Shown: positions 26,430 to 34,115 of the stretch, piece after piece
Position numbering within the stretch: position 1 is the stretch's first letter
Layout: the number at the start of each line of letters is the position of its first letter
NCBI RefSeq assembly: GCF_900129125.1
Contig: NZ_FQVJ01000002.1
Coordinates: 62,001 to 126,000 of the forward strand
Direction: 5' to 3'
Origin: Acidocella aminolytica 101 = DSM 11237
GTDB lineage: Bacteria > Pseudomonadota > Alphaproteobacteria > Acetobacterales > Acetobacteraceae
Length of the DNA stretch: 64,000 bases
The notes under the pieces: model-generated
What the model saw: only the letters and a program-made list of their open reading frames with translations
The model's database searches: none
What the model was told of the DNA's origin: nothing
Program-made: the position numbers and the translations under genes

Positions 26430-27983
26430 TCACTTGTTAGACAACCGGCGCGTGTTTCCATAGATCAAACCCAACAAGACAAAGGTCAGCGCTAGCATAA
26501 ACGGGATACGCAGCCCCCATCGCGCGTAAACTGTAACTGGCTGTGGATTGGGCAGATTGGCGACTAAAACACCTTGATAGTTCAAGGGCATAGAGGCGAC
26601 CACGCGCCCAAAGGGGTCAATTACCGCTGAGATGCCGGAATTGGCGTTGCGTACAAGTGGCAACCCTTCTTCGACCGCGCGCAGCCTTGCGTCCGCGAAA
26701 TGCTGGCGGGGCCCGGCGGTATTACCAAACCAAGCGTCGTCAGTTACGTTAACAATCCAGTCTGGCCGGTCGTGTTCGTTGATAATTTGCCCAGTAAAAA
26801 TTGCTTCGTAGCAAATCGTTGCCCCGAAAGGGGGGACGCCGGGGATATTGGAAATGGTTTTAGGGCCGGTGCCAGGGGTAAAGCCACGGCCAACCATGCT
26901 GGGAATGATTTTTATCGGGATCCATTTGGGCATGTACTCGCCAAAAGGAACCAGCTTCCATTTATCATAAGTGGCTAGAGGCGGTTGCGGGCCCGCGGTT
27001 ACAACGATGGAATTCCGAAAATCAGTGGGGCTGACCATCCGCAAACTGCCGGCAATCACAGGGGTGGTGCCTGTAACGGCGGCAAGTTGCTGGCGCGCGA
27101 CAGGGTCGGACGCCAAAAGCCAGGGGCTTGCAGCCTCGGGCCAGATGATAGCGCCCGCTCCATTGAGAAGCGCGGCGTGACTCATTTCTAGAAGGCGCCG
27201 CCAATTTGCGATAAGGGCGGGGCGTGAATAGTCAGGCGGCTCCTGAAAGTCGGGTTGAATCAGAGCAACTTTGAGCGCGGTATTTTGTTCAGGGATCTGC
27301 AATCTGAGGTAGCCGTAACCTCCCCAGGCAGCCACGCCGAAAACCAGGATGACAAGCCCGCGCTTGCCGAAAAGTGGCATGGCGGAGAGAAGCACAGTGA
27401 GAAGGGTGAGCCCATAAACGCCAATAGTTGCAGCGGGTTGCAGGAAAATATTTCCCAAAACTCCGGGGATGGCCCAATCAGTGCCCCAGAAATTCCAAGG
27501 AAAGCCAGTAAATAGAAATTGTTGAGCAAGGTTGGAGGCAAGCCAGGCTCCGGCAAACACCAAGATGCGCCCCAGGCCAGCCGGCACAAGCCGCGCAGCG
27601 AGAACTGGAATCACGGTATAGCAAGCCACTGCAGCTGAGAGCAGTGGTGCGGCGAAAGGCACGAGCCACCAGAAGGTTTGGGCTTCTGTGAGGATCGGTT
27701 CCGTAATCCAATAGAGCCCCGCCATCCCTAGGCCAAACCCATAAAACCAGCCAATAAAAGCTGCGCGTTTCCAGTTTGGCGCTTCTTCTGTAAGGCGCAG
27801 CAACGCAGGGACAGAAAATAAAAGCACCGGCAGCAGATGCACGGGCGGTAGGGCCGCGGCGGCAAGGGCGCCCCATAAAAAAGCCCGCATCAGCGGGGAG
27901 TTTTTCAGCTTTTCAGACAAACGGCTGAGAAGCCTTTTGCGTTTCTCAGGCGCCGGGCAGTCCAAATGCCTTTGCAACGCCAT
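26430..27983 (-). CDS. lnt: Apolipoprotein N-acyltransferase
   Basis: About 517 residues from ATG 27983, which overlaps mtnC by 38 bases; ATG 27890 (MRAFLWGALAAA) is a possible shorter start. Six N-terminal membrane segments precede the periplasmic nitrilase-fold domain and a last helix near the C terminus. The triad is Glu in IIWPEAASPW, Lys in YDKWKLVPFGEY and Cys in GATICYEAIF. It adds the third acyl chain to outer-membrane lipoproteins. A terminator-like hairpin (CCCGC/GCGGG plus T6 on the minus strand, 27877-27898) lies within the first codons, so read-through from mtnC may be partial. No good ribosome site is seen at either start. Confidence 0.92.
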   Translation of the reverse strand: MALQRHLDCPAPEKRKRLLSRLSEKLKNSPLMRAFLWGALAAAALPPVHLLPVLLFSVPALLRLTEEAPNWKRAAFIGWFYGFGLGMAGLYWITEPILTEAQTFWWLVPFAAPLLSAAVACYTVIPVLAARLVPAGLGRILVFAGAWLASNLAQQFLFTGFPWNFWGTDWAIPGVLGNIFLQPAATIGVYGLTLLTVLLSAMPLFGKRGLVILVFGVAAWGGYGYLRLQIPEQNTALKVALIQPDFQEPPDYSRPALIANWRRLLEMSHAALLNGAGAIIWPEAASPWLLASDPVARQQLAAVTGTTPVIAGSLRMVSPTDFRNSIVVTAGPQPPLATYDKWKLVPFGEYMPKWIPIKIIPSMVGRGFTPGTGPKTISNIPGVPPFGATICYEAIFTGQIINEHDRPDWIVNVTDDAWFGNTAGPRQHFADARLRAVEEGLPLVRNANSGISAVIDPFGRVVASMPLNYQGVLVANLPNPQPVTVYARWGLRIPFMLALTFVLLGLIYGNTRRLSNK

Positions 27984-28605
27984 CGAAGTCGGAGGCTGTT
28001 TTGTGCTGTTTGCTTGGGACGGGGGCATCTTGCGGGCGCACCAACTGACATGTGGCCAAACCTGCAGAGGCGGCAGCGTCGAGTTCAGCCTCGACATCTG
28101 ACAGGAACAGCGTTTCTTTAGGGGTGCCGCCAATGGCGCGGGCTATTGCTGCGTAACTTGAAGAGTCGCGCTTTTGCCCGACACGGGTATCGAAATAAGC
28201 TTGAAAGAGGGGCGTGAGGTCCCCCTCCGGCGTATGTCCAAAAAGCAGCTTTTGGGCCGGGACGGAGCCGGATGAGTAGACAAAAAGCCTGATTCCGGCA
28301 CGGGCCCAGCGCCGCAAGGTAGGGGGGACATCAGGGTAAATTTCGCCTTGCAGCTCACCGGATTCATAGCCCTGCTTCCAGATTTCGCCTTGTATGGTTT
28401 TGAGAGAAGTAATCTTCTCGTCGCGGTCGATCCAGCCCAGCAGTGTTTCAAGCTTGGGCGCAGGTACGTCCGCCAGAGCGGGATGGTCAGGCGATTGTGC
28501 AAGAAATCCCGCCAGTCTCTCCCGCGCATAGGGAAACAGAACACGATGCACAAAGCTGATTGGTGTTGTGGTGCCCTCAATGTCTGTGATGATTGAGTGA
28601 ATCAC
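27946..28605 (-). CDS. mtnC: Enolase-phosphatase E1
   Basis: 219 residues from GTG 28605, whose codon overlaps the mtnD stop (GTGA). HAD-superfamily motif I is ITDIEGTTTPISFV, with VYSSGSVPAQKLLFGHT and LFLSDVEAELDAA as motifs II and III/IV. It both enolises and dephosphorylates diketo-methylthiopentyl phosphate to acireductone in the methionine salvage pathway. Third gene of tatA-mtnB-mtnD-mtnC. Confidence 0.95.
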   Translation of the reverse strand: MIHSIITDIEGTTTPISFVHRVLFPYARERLAGFLAQSPDHPALADVPAPKLETLLGWIDRDEKITSLKTIQGEIWKQGYESGELQGEIYPDVPPTLRRWARAGIRLFVYSSGSVPAQKLLFGHTPEGDLTPLFQAYFDTRVGQKRDSSSYAAIARAIGGTPKETLFLSDVEAELDAAASAGLATCQLVRPQDAPVPSKQHKTASDFDGVAKAFGLPGA

Positions 28606-29141
28606 GCGACCGGAAACCGACTGGAGATGTCATCGCCGGTAAATTCCGCGACCCATCCGGAGGGATCGGTAAATACGCGCAAGGCCGTGAAGCTGGGCTT
28701 GGGGCCGGCGTCAAACCAGTGCTTGATGCCGGTTGGCACATGGATCAGATCGCCCTGCTCGCAGAACGCATCATAGACGCGGCCCCTGGCATGCATCACA
28801 AAGTGGCCTGAGCCCGCGACAAAAAAGCGGATTTCAGGTTCGCTATGTGTATGTTCTGATAGGAACTTTTCCCGCAACGCAGCTGCCTGGGGATGATCAG
28901 GGGTTAGCTTGATAACGTCAGCCGAGCCAGCGCCTGTCTCACCCATAAGAGCGTCCAGGTAAGGGCGGTAAGCCTCCAAAATAGCATCGGACGACGCATC
29001 CTGTGCAAGCTGAACGGGGCTTTCCCAACGGTCGAAGCCAACATCAATCTGCTTCAGTTCGGTGGCTACCAGAGCAGGGTCCGTACTGTCAAAAATCGGT
29101 TTACCGGGATTCTGGTCTTCGTAAACGATTAAACGGCTCAT
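28602..29141 (-). CDS. mtnD: Acireductone dioxygenase (cupin)
   Basis: 179 residues from ATG 29141, which overlaps the mtnB stop (ATGA); a longer reading to 29168 is not needed. The metal site is HTHSEPEIRFF with a fourth ligand in VPTGIKHWFD. With Fe(II) the enzyme makes 2-keto-4-methylthiobutyrate plus formate from acireductone; with Ni(II) it makes methylthiopropionate, formate and CO. The metal cannot be told from sequence. Cytosolic. Confidence 0.96.
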   Translation of the reverse strand: MSRLIVYEDQNPGKPIFDSTDPALVATELKQIDVGFDRWESPVQLAQDASSDAILEAYRPYLDALMGETGAGSADVIKLTPDHPQAAALREKFLSEHTHSEPEIRFFVAGSGHFVMHARGRVYDAFCEQGDLIHVPTGIKHWFDAGPKPSFTALRVFTDPSGWVAEFTGDDISSRFPVA

Positions 29142-29734
29142 TTCATTTGCCTCCGCTCCAGCTCGCAAGAGATCAGAAATTCCAATGCCTCAAGGCGCCA
29201 ATAAGCGTGCTCAACATTCGTACCCCAGGCATAAACGCCGTGCCCAGCAATGACATACCCAATTGGTGGAGCAGCTTGAAGGTCAGGTTCTATCAGCTGC
29301 GCCAAACGGGCAATATCCTGGTCGTTGTTATAAACGGGCAAGGGGATATCAAGTTCGTGGGTGGTGAAGCCAAAGGCTTTCAACAACTCATAATTAGAGA
29401 ACGTAATTGGCCCCTCGAGGGAAAGGACGGTCGCAGCAATGGAATGCCCGTGCAGAACAGCTCCCACTGGAGGAAACAGGCGATAAAGCTGGCAATGCAG
29501 CAATGTTTCCGCGCTAGGCTTTTGGTCATCGACTAGAGGCTGACCTTCAAAATCGACAGCAATAATGTCGGTATGGGGGACCATCCTTCCTTTATGGACA
29601 CCGCTGCGGGTAATGGCGATATGTTTATCGTCCAGACGCGCAGAAAGGTTGCCGGCGGAACCCGGCACCCAACCATGCGAATCCATTCGCCGCCCGGCTT
29701 CCGCCAGCGCCTCAGCCACATCAGCGGGAACCAT
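29138..29734 (-). CDS. mtnB: Methylthioribulose-1-phosphate dehydratase
   Basis: 198 residues, class II aldolase/adducin fold. Zn ligands appear in VGAVLHGHSIAAT and in VIAGHGVYAWG; the AGNLSARLDD and TRSGVHKGRM segments bind the phosphate. It dehydrates methylthioribulose-1-P for methionine salvage. It starts two bases after the tatA stop and overlaps mtnD. mtnA and mtnK/mtnP are not in this window. Confidence 0.94.
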   Translation of the reverse strand: MVPADVAEALAEAGRRMDSHGWVPGSAGNLSARLDDKHIAITRSGVHKGRMVPHTDIIAVDFEGQPLVDDQKPSAETLLHCQLYRLFPPVGAVLHGHSIAATVLSLEGPITFSNYELLKAFGFTTHELDIPLPVYNNDQDIARLAQLIEPDLQAAPPIGYVIAGHGVYAWGTNVEHAYWRLEALEFLISCELERRQMK

Positions 29735-29736
29735 GC

Positions 29737-29982
29737 TCAGCCCTGGTGATTGACGGTCGTCTTGCTGTTCTGCTCTGGAAGCGGAGCATTTAGAGCGCCC
29801 GGTTCGCTCATTTTGGCGTCCTGCTCCGGCTTTGCCGGCTCGTCTTCGGCCATACTCTGCTTAAAGCTCTTAATGCCCTTGCCGAGATCCCCCATCATTG
29901 AACTTACGCGGCCCCGGCCGCCGAGCAACAGCAAGGCCACAACCAGAACAATCAGCCAATGCCAGATGCTTAAACCACCCAT
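29737..29982 (-). CDS. tatA: Twin-arginine translocase subunit TatA
   Basis: 81 residues. One N-terminal membrane helix (about 7-22: [16 protein letters not shown]), then [20 protein letters not shown], the amphipathic helix of TatA, and an acidic, poorly conserved tail. TatA forms the pore of the Tat pathway for folded proteins. tatB and tatC are not next to it; instead it leads into mtnB with a two-base gap. TatE-like paralogue status cannot be excluded. Confidence 0.9.
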   Translation of the reverse strand: MGGLSIWHWLIVLVVALLLLGGRGRVSSMMGDLGKGIKSFKQSMAEDEPAKPEQDAKMSEPGALNAPLPEQNSKTTVNHQG

Positions 29983-30074
29983 GAACTCATCTCCAACCCG
30001 ATAGTCTGCTAAGTTTACTCCAAAACATGCCCGCCTGCCAAATTACCCATTCGGTAATAGCCAAGGCGAGGCAG

Positions 30075-30887
30075 CTATATGTTTTCAAACTGCCGCAACA
30101 GCGCCGCAGGATCGGCGCCCTGCTGGCGCAAATGTCGCAAGGTTCGGGATTTATCTCGCTTTGCTAAGCGTTTACCCGCAGCGTCGAGGAGAAGTTTGTG
30201 GTGGACATAAACAGGAGTTGCGTAGCCCAGCAACGCTTGCAACAGTACCTGGATATGCGTTACTTCGCGCAGATCGTCCCCCCGGACGACGTGCGTCACC
30301 CCTTGGAGGGCGTCGTCATGAACAACGCAGAGATGATAACTGCTGGGCGTATCCTTCCGGGCCAGCACAACGTCTCCCAGGCGTTGCGGCTCCGCCGTGA
30401 CCCAACCAAGGCTTTCATCGAAAAATCTTAAATTTCCAGTCTTGTGGCTTGCGAAAGTAGTGTCCAGTCGGAGTGCATAGGTTTGGCCCGACTCTATGCG
30501 TTTTTTCCGGTCTTGCGGGGGTAAATGTCGGCATGTTCCAGGGTAAACACCCTCTACGGCATGGGGAGCTGACTGTGCACGGGCAATTTCTGCCCTGGTG
30601 CAGAAGCATGGGTAAAGCAAATCGTCCGCCTGGAGTGTTTCCAGCGCCGCCGTATAGTCAGGGAAATGATTTGATTGAATTCGGATGTCCCCGTCCCAGG
30701 CAAGTCCCAGCCAGGAAAGATCCTCCTGAATGGCGGCGGAAAAGGCGGGTTTGCAACGTATTGTATCGATATCTTCGAGTCTAAGATGCCATATGTCGGC
30801 ACGCTGACGGCCAAGCCATGCGGAATAAGCGTGGCCTAAATGCAGTTCGCCCGTGGGGCTGGGAGCGAAACGGGAGATGATAGTCAT
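30075..30887 (-). CDS. gluQ: Glutamyl-Q tRNA(Asp) synthetase
   Basis: 270 residues, about the size of the GluRS catalytic core without the anticodon-binding domain. HIGH-type motif SPTGELHLGHA, the CFCTRAEI plus YPGTCRH zinc-binding pattern, and KMSKS-type KRLAKRDKS. It glutamylates queuosine on tRNA-Asp. Short length and these zinc cysteines separate it from GltX. Divergent from the HNH gene across 214 bases. Confidence 0.93.
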   Translation of the reverse strand: MTIISRFAPSPTGELHLGHAYSAWLGRQRADIWHLRLEDIDTIRCKPAFSAAIQEDLSWLGLAWDGDIRIQSNHFPDYTAALETLQADDLLYPCFCTRAEIARAQSAPHAVEGVYPGTCRHLPPQDRKKRIESGQTYALRLDTTFASHKTGNLRFFDESLGWVTAEPQRLGDVVLARKDTPSSYHLCVVHDDALQGVTHVVRGDDLREVTHIQVLLQALLGYATPVYVHHKLLLDAAGKRLAKRDKSRTLRHLRQQGADPAALLRQFENI

Positions 30888-30952
30888 GTCAAGTCACTTG
30901 CAATAGGCTGTTGTTAAGAGCAAAGCCAGAGAGTGCGAAACGTCGCCGGAAC

Positions 30953-31010
30953 ATGACAAATGAGCGACAAGCGGTGCATGAAGCTTGTAGGCCCTGCTCG
31001 TCTTTGTCAT
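30953..31010. other. Nested imperfect hairpin in the gluQ/HNH intergenic region
   Basis: Three nested pairings are visible: ATGACAAA (30953-30960) with TTTGTCAT (31003-31010), GAGC with GCTC, and ACAAGC with GCTTGT around a 10-base loop. It lies between two divergent genes. Could be a structured RNA leader or an operator; no known family recognised. Confidence 0.3.
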
Positions 31011-31101
31011 AAAGTTGGCATGACTCGAACAGCCTACATCATGTGGCAGAGTTTCGTGGCTGCCCCTCAAAATCTTGTTCCCATGTGGGGCAGGCAAAGT
31101 A

Positions 31102-31662
31102 ATGCCTGACGGCGGGTTGCACTTCCCCGCGCTTGTATTGAATGCGGATTTCCGCCCGCTATCCTATTTTCCGTTGTCGACTTGGACGTGGCAGGATGCC
31201 GTGAAAGCGGTGTTTCTGGACCGCGTTTCCGTTCTCTCGGAGTATGAGCAGGAAGTCAGGTCGCCAAGCTTTTCCATGCGTCTGCCAAGTGTCATTGCCT
31301 TGCGGGATTTCATCCCCTCGGTGCGGACGCCAGCCTTCACGCGCTTTAATGTGTTCCTGCGCGATAGCTTTACCTGCCAGTATTGCAACCATCGCCGCGC
31401 AACGCCAGAACTCACGTTTGACCACGTGATTCCTCGTGCCCGGGGTGGGCGTACTAGTTGGGAAAACGTCGTAACAGCGTGCGGGCCCTGTAATCTTCGC
31501 AAAGGCTCGAAAATGCCACGCGATTGTAATATGATCCCGCGCCAAGAACCGCGCCGCCCAACCAGCTTTGAGCTGCAGGAACGCGGCCGGCATTTTCCAC
31601 CAAACTATCTGCATGAAAGCTGGCGTGACTTTTTATATTGGGATTCGGAATTGGAAGGATGA
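31102..31662 (+). CDS. HNH endonuclease
   Basis: About 186 residues from ATG 31102 (a TTG at 31075 would add nine). The HNH zinc fold is at about 95-155: CQYC, TFDHVIPRARGGRTSWENVV, ACGPCNLRKGSK. The N-terminal part (VLNADFRPLSYFPLSTWTWQ) belongs to a widely conserved HNH family found in many proteobacteria and actinobacteria as single-copy genes, function uncertain and not necessarily mobile. Its stop overlaps the next gene start (ATGA). No phage or restriction genes nearby. Confidence 0.88.
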   Translation: MPDGGLHFPALVLNADFRPLSYFPLSTWTWQDAVKAVFLDRVSVLSEYEQEVRSPSFSMRLPSVIALRDFIPSVRTPAFTRFNVFLRDSFTCQYCNHRRATPELTFDHVIPRARGGRTSWENVVTACGPCNLRKGSKMPRDCNMIPRQEPRRPTSFELQERGRHFPPNYLHESWRDFLYWDSELEG

Positions 31663-32090
31663 GCGTGGCTCTGTCTCTTGATGTTGCTCAAAAAATTCTT
31701 GCTGCCGCGCTTGCCTATGGCAAAGCACAAAGCTTGAAACCGTTGGCGATTTCTGTTGTGGATGCGCGTGGTGCTCTCAAGGTTTTTATCGCCCAGGATG
31801 GTACATCTCTGAGGCGTGGGGAAATTGCTCTTGGGAAAGCGAATGGTGCTTTGGCCCTTGGCTTGGGAACTAGGGCGTTGATGAAGCGGGCCGAACAGCA
31901 GCCCTATTTCATCAATGCGGTTGGTGCGGCCGTTGGCGGGTCCTTGATCCCTGTGCCGGGCGGGGTTCTCATCAGGCAAGCGGGGTCAGTGATTGGGGCC
32001 GTCGGTATTTCCGGTGACACTTCGGACAATGATGAAGCGGCGGCAGTTGCTGGTATTACGGCTGCTGGACTGGATGCTGATGGTGGCTAA
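31659..32090 (+). CDS. GlcG/HbpS family haem-binding-like protein
   Basis: 143 residues from ATG 31659, with GGAAGG just upstream and an ATGA overlap with the HNH stop. Sequence features: LSLDVAQKILAAALAYGKA, ISVVDARGALKVFIAQDG, and VPGGVLIRQAGSVIGAVGISGDTSDNDEA, the family signature. Members bind haem or cobalamin-like cofactors or act as small accessory proteins (GlcG in glycolate operons). No export signal is seen. Function here unknown. Confidence 0.85.
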   Translation: MSVALSLDVAQKILAAALAYGKAQSLKPLAISVVDARGALKVFIAQDGTSLRRGEIALGKANGALALGLGTRALMKRAEQQPYFINAVGAAVGGSLIPVPGGVLIRQAGSVIGAVGISGDTSDNDEAAAVAGITAAGLDADGG

Positions 32091-32347
32091 GCTGGGGGTT
32101 GCCCTCCAGGGGTAAAGGCGTTGAAGGCAATCATGGTGGATGTGTCTCTGATCCCCGGTACCTTATGCAAATGTTTGGTTACAAAAACCCCAGGGTCCAT
32201 CTCGTCTTCCAAATTGATGATCGCCAGCAGATCATAGGCTCCTGAGATCGAGTAAATATGGCAGGGGGTGACGTTATCAATGATGTAAGCGGCTACATCA
32301 TATGCCTGCCCTAGTTCGCATTTTATCTGAACAATCAGCGTTTTCAT
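32087..32347 (-). CDS. Stand-alone Lrp/AsnC ligand-binding (RAM) domain protein
   Basis: 86 residues covering just the effector-binding RAM domain of Lrp-family regulators: VQIKCELGQAYDVAAYI, YSISGAYDLLAIINLEDEMD, VPGIRDTSTMIAFNAF. There is no helix-turn-helix. Such single-domain forms may bind amino acids or pair with full-length Lrp proteins. Tail-to-tail with the GlcG gene (3-base overlap of stops); reads from the LysR gene direction with 4 bases between, so it is likely in the same transcript as the LysR gene. Confidence 0.85.
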   Translation of the reverse strand: MKTLIVQIKCELGQAYDVAAYIIDNVTPCHIYSISGAYDLLAIINLEDEMDPGVFVTKHLHKVPGIRDTSTMIAFNAFTPGGQPPA

Positions 32348-32351
32348 GGGG

Positions 32352-33272
32352 TTAATCCTGACTCGTTAAAGCGGGCATAGTACCTGTAAAATATTTGAGT
32401 TGTTCGACAAACCAACGCCCCGCCGGTCCTGGTGGCGCGTTTATCCGATATGTCGCGGACATCGTCATCTGTTCGCGTTTTGGCAGGTCCAAAAGTTGTA
32501 GTTCACATAAACGTCCTTCTTTGAGGTCTCGCTCGACCATTTCAACAGGCATGCTTCCCCATCCCAACCCCGCTAGTAAAAAAGCGTGTTTGGCCCCCAA
32601 ATCAGCCAACCGCCAGTTGCGGGGGGATAAAACACGAAATTCTCGCCCGACTGAAAGTTCGGTGCGGTCGGTTAAAACCAGTTGAACATGTTGCGCTAGA
32701 TCGCAATCGGTCAAAGGTGTCTTCTTCAGGCTCAAAGGATGCTCAGGCGCCGCCACGAACACCATTTCCACGGCCAGCAGCCGTTCACTGAGCAAGTCAT
32801 CGGTCAACAGGGGCAGGCTCCCCATGATACCGATCTGGCATTGCTGATCAAGAACCGACTGTGCCACCCCGCCCAGAACTTCGACATAAAGGCGCAACGG
32901 CGTCAGTGGAAATTTCTCGCCGAAGCCGGCGGCGGCGCGTGTGAGAATCGACATGGGGAACATAACGTCAACAGCGACGGATAGCTCCGTTTCCAGTCCA
33001 GCGGCCATGCCGCGCGCCCGTGACTTCATCAACGACATGCCGCCTAGCATTGCCTTTGCGTCGCCCAGCAATAATGTGCCAGCCTGGGTCAGTTCAGGGT
33101 AGCGACCTTCGCGCTTGAAAAGCTCAACGCCCAACTGCCCTTCAAGATTGGCGATGCCCTGGCTGATAACGGATTGTGCCCGGCTCAAACGCCGTCCGGC
33201 CGCAGAAAAGCTCTTTTCTTCGGCGGCCGCTACAAAGAAGCGGAGTTGGTCGAATGTTACCCCTTCAAGCAT
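32352..33272 (-). CDS. LysR-family transcriptional regulator
   Basis: 306 residues from ATG 33272; an upstream extension in the same frame is not typical of the family. HTH at about 5-62: FVAAAEEKSFSAAGRRLSRA, SVISQGIANLEGQLG. The effector domain follows with the usual GLGWGSMPVEMVERDL segment. It is divergent from azoR across 122 bases holding a 10-bp-arm palindrome, the normal LysR control layout. Likely effector: a quinone or electrophile (inference from azoR). Confidence 0.92.
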   Translation of the reverse strand: MLEGVTFDQLRFFVAAAEEKSFSAAGRRLSRAQSVISQGIANLEGQLGVELFKREGRYPELTQAGTLLLGDAKAMLGGMSLMKSRARGMAAGLETELSVAVDVMFPMSILTRAAAGFGEKFPLTPLRLYVEVLGGVAQSVLDQQCQIGIMGSLPLLTDDLLSERLLAVEMVFVAAPEHPLSLKKTPLTDCDLAQHVQLVLTDRTELSVGREFRVLSPRNWRLADLGAKHAFLLAGLGWGSMPVEMVERDLKEGRLCELQLLDLPKREQMTMSATYRINAPPGPAGRWFVEQLKYFTGTMPALTSQD

Positions 33273-33287
33273 TTCAATCCATCGAAA

Positions 33288-33310
33288 ATAAAGATGGTAT
33301 CCATCTTTAT
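33288..33310. promoter_or_regulatory. Probable LysR operator between the regulator and azoR
   Basis: ATAAAGATGG, TAT, CCATCTTTAT: perfect 10-bp arms with a 3-base centre, containing the T-N11-A spacing of LysR sites. Its centre is 27 bases from the regulator start codon and 96 from azoR. Confidence 0.6.
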
Positions 33311-33394
33311 ATATAGTCTTTTGGCCGGACAGTGACAGCCTTATTTGTGGCAGCGAAACGCGCTGCAACGCGCGCCCTTAATAGGAGCTTTAAG

Positions 33395-34000
33395 ATGAAA
33401 CTTTGGCAAATCGACTCGAGTGTTCTCGGGGGTAATTCCGCTTCGCGTCAGTTGACGGCTGAGATTGTGGCACATGAAAAGGCCAAGAATCCTGCGCTTG
33501 AAGTGTCGTATCTGGATCTGGCTGCAGATCCCCTGGCGCATCTGTCTTCTGCGCATGTGGGCGCGATGTTCGGCCATCCGCCTGAGGACGAGGCTACCAA
33601 GGCTGATATTGCGCGGGGCGCGGCCTTTGTTGAGACGCTGCTTGCCGCCGCTATCATCGTTATCGGCGCGCCGATGTATAATTTTGGTGTGCCCAGCCAG
33701 CTCAAGGCCCTGTTCGATCGCCTGCTGGTGGCGGGTAAGACATTCAAATATGGAGAGAACGGTCAGCCTGTCGGGTTGGTGCCCGCGGGTAAGAAGGTCA
33801 TTGTCGCGTCCTCCCGTGGTGGTCTTTATACCCCCGGAAATCCGGCGGCCGGGTTGGACCATCAGGAAGCGCATCTGACAGCATTGCTGAACTTCATTGG
33901 CTTGACGGATGTAACTTTCATCCGCGCCGAGGGGCTGGCGCTGCCGGATAACAAGGCGCCTGCGCTTACTAAGGCGACCGCGGCGATTGCCGTACTTTAA
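33395..34000 (+). CDS. azoR: FMN-dependent NADH azoreductase (flavodoxin-like fold)
   Basis: 201 residues from ATG 33395, with AGGAG seven bases upstream. Features: LWQIDSSVLGGNSASRQLTAEI (flavin phosphate loop), IGAPMYNFGVPSQLKALFDR (the conserved PMYNF motif), SSRGGLYTPGNPAAGLDHQE. AzoR-type enzymes reduce quinones and azo dyes with NADH. Divergent LysR gene is its probable regulator. A good terminator follows at 34028. Confidence 0.92.
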   Translation: MKLWQIDSSVLGGNSASRQLTAEIVAHEKAKNPALEVSYLDLAADPLAHLSSAHVGAMFGHPPEDEATKADIARGAAFVETLLAAAIIVIGAPMYNFGVPSQLKALFDRLLVAGKTFKYGENGQPVGLVPAGKKVIVASSRGGLYTPGNPAAGLDHQEAHLTALLNFIGLTDVTFIRAEGLALPDNKAPALTKATAAIAVL

Positions 34001-34027
34001 TAAATCGTAGTGAGTACGATTTGTCTC

Positions 34028-34052
34028 TGAGCGGCCTTTGGCCGCTCATTTT
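34028..34052 (+). terminator. Intrinsic terminator of azoR
   Basis: TGAGCGGCC, TTT, GGCCGCTCA, then TTTT; 28 bases after the azoR stop. Confidence 0.85.
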
Positions 34053-34080
34053 GGCGGGCTTGAATGAAGAGTAAAAAACT

Positions 34081-34108
34081 TTGAAAATCAGTCGCTCCCA
34101 TCTATAGT
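34081..34108 (+). promoter_or_regulatory. Candidate promoter of ftsK
   Basis: TTGAAA (34081-34086), 16 bases, TATAGT (34103-34108). The ftsK ATG at 34116 is only eight bases after the -10, so transcription would begin at or next to the start codon. Confidence 0.45.
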
Positions 34109-34115
34109 TTATGGC

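Noticed and set aside
31102-31662. HNH gene as a sign of a mobile element
   Set aside because: No phage, intron or transposase features nearby and the family is a common stable chromosomal one.
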